Shown here: positions 1 to 4,502 of the stretch, one piece after another
Layout: each line of letters opens with the position of its first letter
How positions within the stretch are numbered: the stretch's first letter is position 1
Assembly (NCBI GenBank): GCA_002305635.1
Contig: DBPR01000010.1
Location: forward strand, 1 to 7,795
Direction of reading: 5' to 3'
DNA length: 7,795 bases
From: Anaerolineaceae bacterium UBA1415
GTDB lineage: Bacteria; Chloroflexota; Anaerolineae; Anaerolineales; Anaerolineaceae
Made by a program: the position numbers and the translations under genes
The notes under the pieces: generated by a model
Databases searched by the model: none
Told to the model about the DNA's origin: nothing
The model's input: the letters and a program-made list of their open reading frames with translations, nothing else

Positions 1-2
1 GT

Positions 3-242
3 CTATTTTTTCGGCACCAGTCCAAGATGCCCCATTTGATCGAAGGGGAAAGGCCATCCATAGCGGGAATGTTCGCCATTCGGGTCGCCCCAGGCAATGC
101 CAGCTGAGCCGGTTTGAATGCCCTGATCGGGGTCTCCAGGAACTGAGTGTGTTTTATAAGAAATGACCGGGCTTGTGGTCAGAATGAGCAAAAGAGCAAG
201 GAGAAGAAGGCTGGTTGAGGTAAATTTTGGGAATCGTTTCAC
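3..242 (-). CDS. Small secreted or membrane-anchored hypothetical protein (79 aa)
   Basis: I do not recognise this protein. It begins MKRFPKF, followed by a leucine-rich hydrophobic stretch (about residues 11-28) that looks like a Sec signal peptide. Cleavage is plausible after V-I-S at about residue 28, but there is no lipobox Cys. The remaining 50 residues are Gly/Pro/Asp-rich with two GDP triplets and end in a Lys-Lys pair before TAG. The start is GTG (242-240). It is supported by GGAG at 255-252, nine bases upstream, and by a TATAAT at 279-274. The ORF is complete inside the window. It lies next to mobile-element debris, is transcribed away from it, and shows no link to the other genes. 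A chance ORF is possible, but the signal peptide plus ribosome-binding site argue for a real small gene. Confidence 0.5.
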   Translation of the reverse strand: MKRFPKFTSTSLLLLALLLILTTSPVISYKTHSVPGDPDQGIQTGSAGIAWGDPNGEHSRYGWPFPFDQMGHLGLVPKK

Positions 243-273
243 TTTTTGGGTCTCCGATTTTAATTGTTGGACA

Positions 274-279
274 ATTATA
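274..279 (-). promoter_or_regulatory. Possible -10 box (TATAAT) for the small secreted ORF
   Basis: On the minus strand the hexamer TATAAT is perfect, and it would start transcription about 25 bases before the GTG at 242, leaving room for the GGAG site. I find no good -35 hexamer 16-19 bases upstream. A 7-bp inverted repeat with a 3-base centre (261-277) overlaps the -10 and the expected start point, which would suit a repressor site. The stretch is AT-rich, so chance is possible. Confidence 0.25.
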
Positions 280-289
280 TATCAAAGGT

Positions 290-297
290 TGTTAAAC
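290..297 (+). repeat. 8-bp direct repeat, left copy (TGTTAAAC), possible target-site duplication
   Basis: TGTTAAAC occurs here and again at 832-839, the two copies bracketing the transposase remnant at 317-817. This is what a target-site duplication from insertion would look like. The bases just inside the copies do not form an obvious terminal inverted repeat, so the call is tentative. Confidence 0.3.
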
Positions 298-316
298 ACG
301 GGGAAGATCGTAAAAA

Positions 317-817
317 ATGTGTAACATTGGGAAACAGATTGCTAAGGCAGAAAAAGCCATTGCTGGCCAGATAAAAATAAACAGAGCCAGGTTCCTGACG
401 ATTGAAGCAGATAAAAAATATCTGAACCTGGAGCTAATTGAGAAGGCGAGAGCATTGGTGGGAATCAAGGGCTATGTGACTAATCTGGACATCCCGGATG
501 AAGAGGTGATTGCTTGTTATCATCAGCTTTTTCAAGTGGAAACCAGCTTTCGGATGATGAAGTCAGACCTCAAAGCCCGACCCATTTATCATCAAAAAAG
601 GAGCGCGATTGAAGCCCACCTCACAATTGTGTTTGCTGCTTTGGCAATTAGCAGGAATATCGAGAGGCAGACTGGCGTGAGCATAAAACAATTCATCAAA
701 ACCATCCGCCCACTTATGTCAGCAGAAGTGAAAATCAGGAATGAACTGGTGCTGATCGAACCAGAAATTCCTGAAAACGTTCAAAATATGCTCAAAAAGC
801 TCTCTTCAGGGCACTAA
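317..817 (+). pseudogene. IS1634/IS4-type transposase, C-terminal remnant
   Basis: The 166 residues match the C-terminal part of DDE transposases of the IS1634/IS1549 type. The family's Y-(2)-R-(3)-E-(6)-K-like block is visible at residues 68-92: Y68, the presumed catalytic E75, FR at 78-79, KS at 82-83 and RPIYH at 88-92. It is followed by an AH...ALAISRNIE helix (100-116). The N-terminal half, with the two catalytic aspartates, is missing. The ORF opens at an ATG directly after an in-frame TAA (311-313), and upstream sequence does not continue the family. Full-length members are usually well over 400 residues, so this is a decayed copy that cannot transpose. The ATG at 317 is probably not a natural start. 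Family placement is from motif memory and is good at the DDE/IS4 superfamily level, less certain for IS1634. Confidence 0.8.
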
Positions 818-831
818 ACGTGCAAGTCAGG

Positions 832-839
832 TGTTAAAC
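832..839 (+). repeat. 8-bp direct repeat, right copy (TGTTAAAC)
   Basis: Second copy of the octamer at 290-297. It sits 14 bases after the transposase stop, where an IS right end would be expected, and at the point where similarity to a winged-helix protein begins. Confidence 0.3.
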
Positions 840-946
840 CATTGCTCGATGAAGGTTTCTTAGGAATGACAATTCCAAACAAACCAAACAGCAGAAATCA
901 GCGTTATGTGACAACTCAAAAAGGTCGGGAACTTTTGGATAACTAA
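833..946 (+). pseudogene. C-terminal scrap of a Fic/AAA_4-type winged-helix protein
   Basis: Read in frame from 833, this stretch gives about 37 residues ending at TAA (944-946). It contains VKPLLDEGFLGMTIP, then NKPNSRNQRY and TTQKGRELL. The pattern 'KP.LE.G.IEMTIPDKP.SR.QKY.LT.KG' is the familiar C-terminal winged helix of many Fic-domain and AAA_4/AlbA_2 DNA-binding proteins. There is no start codon or upstream domain. The preceding in-frame stop is the transposase TAA at 815-817. It is a gene end left behind, probably by insertion and deletion. The family is recognised from the short motif only, so Fic versus AAA_4 cannot be settled. Confidence 0.55.
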
Positions 947-976
947 TCTGGTATCAACTGCCCAGCTCTAAGTCAG

Positions 977-1064
977 CGGAGAGAGTGGGATTCGAACCCA
1001 CGATAGGTACAAGACCTATAACGGTTTTCGAGACCGCCCCGTTCAACCGCTCCGGCATCTCTCC
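977..1064 (-). tRNA. tRNA-Ser (anticodon CGA)
   Basis: An 88-base class II tRNA folds on the minus strand. The 7-bp acceptor is perfect (1064-1058 with 984-978), the discriminator is G (977), and no CCA is encoded. The D stem is CCG/CGG. The anticodon stem GCGGT/ACCGT holds the loop CTCGAAA, giving anticodon CGA, which reads UCG. The long variable arm (ATAGGT...ACCTAT) is typical of serine tRNAs, and the T arm is GTGGG-TTCGAAT-CCCAC. It starts 24 bases after the stop of the beta-CASP nuclease gene on the same strand, so it may be transcribed with it. The 3' end must receive CCA from tRNA nucleotidyltransferase. Its 3' end faces the mobile-element remnants at 317-946. Confidence 0.96.
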
Positions 1065-1088
1065 AAACAGAAATGTTATTATACTCGC

Positions 1089-2489
1089 TTATAGCTCAAA
1101 TTGCTGCCCTTTTTCCGCATAGATCGGAACCGGCAACTCCGGATATTCCGCCAATCGTCCCATAAGCGCGTTGGCGGCATCCTCTTCACCATGGATAAGG
1201 ATGATCTTTTCCAGGCTGTCCTTGGTCGCCAGAGCATAATCGACCAGAATATCCTGCCCGGCATGCGCGCTCAGACCGCCGATCGTGACCACCTCAGCCT
1301 TGCGGTAATACTCCTCGCCAAAGATGCGCACCTTGCGCTCCTGGTCCGCCAGGCGCCGCCCCAGTGTGTCGGGTGCCTGCCAGGATACGATCAGGATGGT
1401 GTTACGCCCATCCTCGATGTTGTTCTTGAGGTGGTGCAAAATTCGGCCGCTTTCCGCCATGCCCGAGGCAGAAATGATGATCATCGGGTCTTTCCAGTCG
1501 TTCAGCGCCATCGATTCATCGACACTGCGCGTAAAGATCACATTGTGATAGTCCAGCCCCTTCATGCGGTGCTGGGCAATGAACTGCCAGGTTTCGTCAT
1601 CAAAACACTCGGTATGTTTACGATAGAGATCAGAGGCATTGATCGCTAAAGGACTGTCAACGACAACTGGGATATCAGGAATATCGCCATTCTCGATCGC
1701 GTCGCTCAAAAAGTAGGTCAGGTTTTGCGTTCGACCAACCGCGAAAGCCGGCACAATGATCTTGCCACCGCGCCGGACTGTGCGCCTGACCACATCGACA
1801 AACTCGTCATAAGCGTCGTCCATGTGCTCGTGAGCCTTATCGCCGTAAGTACATTCCATCACCAGCGTCTGAGCCCCACTGGGGAAGACCGGATCCTGCA
1901 AGATCGGCATGTCAAACCTGCCGATATCCCCCGAGAACCACAAACGGCGCGGATTTCCTTGCTCGTCCTGATAGTCCAGCACGATCGCGCCCGAGCCTAA
2001 AATATGCCCGGCATCAAAGATCTGCGCCACAACGCCTGGGATGACTTCCCTTTTTTCCCGATACCAAAGTGAGCGGAACTGCGGCATGGCCTGGATAGCC
2101 TCTTTTTGGGTGTAGATCGGTTCCAAAGCCCGCAAACCCTTTTTTCTGCGTTTCTTGTTTACATAAACGATGTCATTTTCCTGAATGTGTCCTGAATCAC
2201 GCAGCATGATATCGGTCAGATCAATGGTGGCGTTGGTCGCATAGATCGGGCCCGTAAAACCTTGCTTCACCAGATTGGGGATGTTTCCGGAATGGTCGAT
2301 GTGAGCATGCGAGAGCATGACAGCCTCGATCGAGTTTGGATCAAAGGGGAAATTGAGATTCACCTGATAAGATTCGTCTCGCTTTCCCTGAAAGGTACCG
2401 CAGTCCAGCAAAAGTCTGTGTCCATTGTGTTCGATCAGGTGCATTGAGCCAGTCACGGTGCGGGCAGCTCCAAAGGTGGTCAGTTTCAT
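1089..2489 (-). CDS. Beta-CASP metallo-beta-lactamase ribonuclease (CPSF-73/TTHA0252-like)
   Basis: This 466-residue protein is a complete zinc-dependent RNA nuclease of the MBL/beta-CASP family, expected in the cytoplasm. The MBL motifs are all present: HAHIDH (H61, H63, D65, H66), GH at 161-162, and SGDIG with D188. The beta-CASP part shows motif A in ECTYGD (E212), then PAFAVGRTQ (247-255), DSPLA (278-282), SASGMAESGR (340-349), and motif C in LSAHA (H409). The region equivalent to motif B reads APDTLGRRL, with Arg where human CPSF-73 has His; this appears usual in bacterial members. Length fits the single-domain bacterial subgroup, not RNase J, which carries a C-terminal extension. The ATG (2489) overlaps the rnd stop as ATGA, and AGGA lies seven bases upstream, so translation is probably coupled to rnd. 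The RNA target is not known. Confidence 0.93.
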   Translation of the reverse strand: MKLTTFGAARTVTGSMHLIEHNGHRLLLDCGTFQGKRDESYQVNLNFPFDPNSIEAVMLSHAHIDHSGNIPNLVKQGFTGPIYATNATIDLTDIMLRDSGHIQENDIVYVNKKRRKKGLRALEPIYTQKEAIQAMPQFRSLWYREKREVIPGVVAQIFDAGHILGSGAIVLDYQDEQGNPRRLWFSGDIGRFDMPILQDPVFPSGAQTLVMECTYGDKAHEHMDDAYDEFVDVVRRTVRRGGKIIVPAFAVGRTQNLTYFLSDAIENGDIPDIPVVVDSPLAINASDLYRKHTECFDDETWQFIAQHRMKGLDYHNVIFTRSVDESMALNDWKDPMIIISASGMAESGRILHHLKNNIEDGRNTILIVSWQAPDTLGRRLADQERKVRIFGEEYYRKAEVVTIGGLSAHAGQDILVDYALATKDSLEKIILIHGEEDAANALMGRLAEYPELPVPIYAEKGQQFEL

Positions 2490-3625
2490 TTTTCTTTCCT
2501 TTTTATTAAGTTCAGGATCTGTGTTCCGTATTTCGAGTATCGATGGGGGTAATCCTCCATCACTTCTTTGAGGGCTTCCATGGAAGTCGGGTCATGATGC
2601 GCGATCCGCTCCAACAGATCACGTGGGAAAACTGCGTTGGAGGGGATTTCCTCTTTTTCGCCAATTTCCTTGCGCCAGTTTGTGAGCTTCTCGCGTAATT
2701 TAAGCTCCCGGTCGCTTAGGCGGGTGAGCTTTCGCGGGCTGACCGGGACGGGGTTCCTGCGCCATTTTTCAACCGTTTGCATGATCTGGTTGCCATAGCG
2801 CCGCAGCATGGCAGGTGAAAACGAAGGCAGCAAAGCCAGTTCCTCTTGAAAATGGGGCTGGGTTTGCGCGACCTCGATCATCAGGCGGTCTGAAAAGACC
2901 TTGAAGGGGGGAACATTGCGGTTCATGGCGATTTGCTCGCGCAGATGGTTTATTTGCCGCAAGAGGCTGAGCGCCTCCGGCTTCAGGTCCTGCACCCCGC
3001 GCACGCGCCAGAGATCCTCTTCGTGATCTTTCATTGGCAGCGTGATCTTGGCCAGCGCGGCGCTGTCTTCCAAAACGGCTTCCAGCCGGCCAACTTCTTC
3101 CAGTTGCCTGACGAGAATATCGCGCAGCTGCAATAAATAGTGTGAATCATTTTGAGCGTACGCCAGCATTTCTGGGTCAAGCGGGCGCTTGCCCCAGTTG
3201 GCGCGCTGATATTTTTTCTCAATTTTGAGGTCAAAATGTTTTTCCAGCAAAGCCGCCAGTCCAATGGCGGGTTCCGCCAGCGCGGTCGCCGCCAGCATGG
3301 TATCGAAAACATTACGGATCTGAAAGCCAAAATCCCGTTTCAGCGTCGTGATGTCGTAATCTCCGGCATGGAACACCTTTTGAATGGCTGGGTCAGCAAA
3401 AATTTCACCTAATTCGTCAAGATCGGTCAAAACGATCGTGTCGGTCAGATAATCTGTGCCTGGCGTTGAGATCTGGATCAGGCAGACCTGCTCCTGATAG
3501 GCATGCAGGCTGTTCGATTCAGTATCAACCGCAATAAAGGGTTGTCTTTTCAGGTCTTCGACCATTCGGTGAAGCTTTTCAGGGGAATCAATAATGCGTG
3601 CAGGTGGCAGCGCGGATAAATGCAT
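2486..3625 (-). CDS. rnd: Ribonuclease D (DEDDy 3'-5' exoribonuclease with HRDC domains)
   Basis: RNase D trims 3' ends of tRNA precursors and other small RNAs in the cytoplasm. Numbering from the ATG at 3625 (379 aa), the exonuclease domain spans about residues 18-180. ExoI is AVDTESNSL (D34, E36), ExoII is FHAGDYDITTL (D91), and ExoIII is YAQNDSHYL (Y156, D160). A first HRDC-type helical domain covers about 205-285, and a second, more divergent one about 295-375. This is the usual RNase D layout and length. A GTG at 3640 would add VYNYP, but those codons overlap a perfect TATAAT, so I prefer the ATG. Neither start has a Shine-Dalgarno. The gene heads the operon with the beta-CASP nuclease (ATGA overlap) and tRNA-Ser. 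Confidence 0.93.
   Translation of the reverse strand: MHLSALPPARIIDSPEKLHRMVEDLKRQPFIAVDTESNSLHAYQEQVCLIQISTPGTDYLTDTIVLTDLDELGEIFADPAIQKVFHAGDYDITTLKRDFGFQIRNVFDTMLAATALAEPAIGLAALLEKHFDLKIEKKYQRANWGKRPLDPEMLAYAQNDSHYLLQLRDILVRQLEEVGRLEAVLEDSAALAKITLPMKDHEEDLWRVRGVQDLKPEALSLLRQINHLREQIAMNRNVPPFKVFSDRLMIEVAQTQPHFQEELALLPSFSPAMLRRYGNQIMQTVEKWRRNPVPVSPRKLTRLSDRELKLREKLTNWRKEIGEKEEIPSNAVFPRDLLERIAHHDPTSMEALKEVMEDYPHRYSKYGTQILNLIKRKEK
2497..2500 (-). promoter_or_regulatory. Ribosome binding site for the beta-CASP nuclease, inside rnd
   Basis: AGGA on the minus strand lies seven bases before the ATG at 2489 and within the last codons of rnd. It supports this start and the tight coupling of the two genes. 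Confidence 0.6.
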
Positions 3626-3631
3626 AGGGTA

Positions 3632-3637
3632 ATTATA
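3632..3637 (-). promoter_or_regulatory. -10 box (TATAAT) for a leaderless rnd transcript
   Basis: On the minus strand a perfect TATAAT is followed by exactly six bases (TACCCT) and then the ATG of rnd at 3625. Transcription normally begins about seven bases past the -10, so the mRNA would start at the A of the ATG. This agrees with the lack of any Shine-Dalgarno. The hexamer 17 bases upstream (TCATAA) is a weak -35 match. Confidence 0.5.
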
Positions 3638-3771
3638 CACGCCAAAAGCGATATTTATGATTAATTAAAAGCCAGAACCAGGGTGAAAGGGCAATGTTCC
3701 ATCAGTGTGCGATAAGGATTCGCGCGCCAATAAACCTATTTAGGTAAGCCCGCAGGGCAAATTAGGATTAG

Positions 3772-3810
3772 CCTTCTCACCTTACGTGGAGCTTTCCCAG
3801 GGTGAGAGGG
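3772..3810. repeat. Imperfect inverted repeat with 10-bp arms
   Basis: CCTTCTCACC (3772-3781) pairs with GGTGAGAGGG (3801-3810) over ten base pairs including one G-U, with a 19-base loop. Its left arm is a near copy of the arm of the stronger hairpin at 3833-3861. The two look like related palindromic units. Confidence 0.5.
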
Positions 3811-3832
3811 TGCCTGCAGGGCTGGTGACGGT

Positions 3833-3861
3833 TTAAGCCTTCTCAGTGTGAGAAGGCTTAA
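3833..3861. repeat. Perfect 13-bp stem, 3-base loop hairpin
   Basis: TTAAGCCTTCTCA (3833-3845), GTG, then TGAGAAGGCTTAA (3849-3861) forms a perfect palindrome. There is no T-run on either side, and it is far from the end of any gene, so it does not look like a terminator. It could be a dispersed palindromic repeat (REP- or MITE-like) or a regulatory dyad. Confidence 0.6.
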
Positions 3862-3913
3862 TACCAATGATCCGCACCCTGACGGACAAATCTGGTAAAC
3901 TTCTAAGCGAAAT

Positions 3914-3980
3914 CCAGGAAAGTAAGATGCGTCTGCTCCTGATCTGGACGATGATCAATCATCGTCAAAACCATTCCTGG
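3914..3980. repeat. Nested inverted repeats upstream of dtd
   Basis: An outer pair, CCAGGAA (3914-3920) and TTCCTGG (3974-3980), encloses an inner dyad with 9-bp arms GACGATGAT (3947-3955) and ATCATCGTC (3958-3966) around a 2-base centre. The inner one resembles a protein-binding operator more than an RNA hairpin, because its centre is so short. Its location 70-120 bases before the dtd start suits a regulatory site. Confidence 0.4.
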
Positions 3981-4000
3981 TAAAAACAATTTCAAGTGAC

Positions 4001-4018
4001 CAGGCTACATTAAGCCTG
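4001..4018 (+). repeat. Small hairpin in the dtd leader
   Basis: CAGGCT (4001-4006) and AGCCTG (4013-4018) form a 6-bp stem with a 6-base loop that ends five bases before the dtd ribosome binding site. It could modestly affect initiation; chance is also possible. Confidence 0.3.
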
Positions 4019-4023
4019 AAATG

Positions 4024-4028
4024 AGAGG
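4024..4028 (+). promoter_or_regulatory. Ribosome binding site of dtd
   Basis: AGAGG followed by six bases and ATG at 4035 fixes the start of dtd. The TATAATG sequence here overlaps the start codon and is not a promoter. Confidence 0.65.
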
Positions 4029-4034
4029 AATATA

Positions 4035-4472
4035 ATGAGAGCTTTGATCCAACGCGCTGCTTATGGCAAAGTTACCGTAGAAAACGAAGTTGTTGCTTCA
4101 ATTGGAAAGGGTTTAATGATCCTGCTTGGGGTTGGGCCCGATGACAACGCGGAAAAAGCCCGGGAACTGGCAGAAAAATGCGCCCGCCTTCGCATCTTTG
4201 AGGATGATCAGGGCAAAATGAACCTGAGCCTGCTGGATGTTGGCGGCGACGCGATCGTCGTCTCGCAGTTCACCCTCTATGCTGACACCAGCCGGGGCAG
4301 ACGACCTTCTTTCATCTATGCCGCCAAACCCGAAGTAGCAGAACCCCTGGTTGAGGTCTTCGCGGATGAGCTTCGCGGGCTTGGCGTTGAGACGCAACAG
4401 GGCGTATTCGGCGCGCACATGCTGGTCGAGCTCTGCAACGACGGCCCCGTCACCATCATGCTGGAACTTTAA
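4035..4472 (+). CDS. dtd: D-aminoacyl-tRNA deacylase (D-Tyr-tRNA(Tyr) deacylase)
   Basis: DTD removes D-amino acids, and also mischarged glycine in many bacteria, from tRNA, recycling the tRNA and protecting translation. The 145 residues match the family's usual length. It begins MRALIQR, with GKGLMILLGVG at 25-35. It carries the two catalytic-pocket motifs: SQFTL (S77, Q78, T80) followed by SRGRRPSF, and the cross-subunit Gly-cisPro motif in NDGPVT (G137, P138). The enzyme acts as a cytoplasmic homodimer. The start has a good AGAGG site. The stop is 30 bases before a same-strand CapA-family lipoprotein with no terminator between, so co-transcription is likely. It diverges from rnd, another tRNA-related gene, across a structured intergenic region. 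Confidence 0.96.
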   Translation: MRALIQRAAYGKVTVENEVVASIGKGLMILLGVGPDDNAEKARELAEKCARLRIFEDDQGKMNLSLLDVGGDAIVVSQFTLYADTSRGRRPSFIYAAKPEVAEPLVEVFADELRGLGVETQQGVFGAHMLVELCNDGPVTIMLEL

Positions 4473-4502
4473 TTTAATTCACGCCTGGAATCACATCAAA
4501 GT

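Larger units (their letters stand above)
3641..4034. other. Structured divergent intergenic region without a gene
   Basis: About 390 bases separate the divergent rnd and dtd genes, and I find no credible coding sequence. The left part holds degenerate repeats: CCAGGGTGAAAGGG near 3678-3691 and CCAGGGTGAGAGGG at 3797-3810, plus GCCCGCAGGGC (about 3748-3758) and GCCTGCAGGGC (3812-3822). Several inverted repeats are listed separately. A weak dtd promoter may lie near 3882-3910 (CTGACG, 17 bases, TCTAAG), but both hexamers are only 4/6 matches. Confidence 0.5.

Noticed and set aside
1101..1649. Plus-strand ORF of 182 codons
   Set aside because: It lies wholly antisense to the beta-CASP nuclease, whose catalytic motifs are intact, and its translation shows no known domain. 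It is a by-product of codon bias.
3833..3861. Perfect hairpin as an intrinsic terminator
   Set aside because: No T-run follows on either strand, and both flanking genes begin, not end, in this interval.
3660..3861. CRISPR-like array
   Set aside because: The repeats are short, degenerate, unevenly spaced and only two copies each; no cas gene is present.
4031..4037. TATAATG just before dtd as a -10 promoter box
   Set aside because: The hexamer overlaps the ATG itself, and a proper ribosome binding site lies upstream, so transcription must begin earlier.
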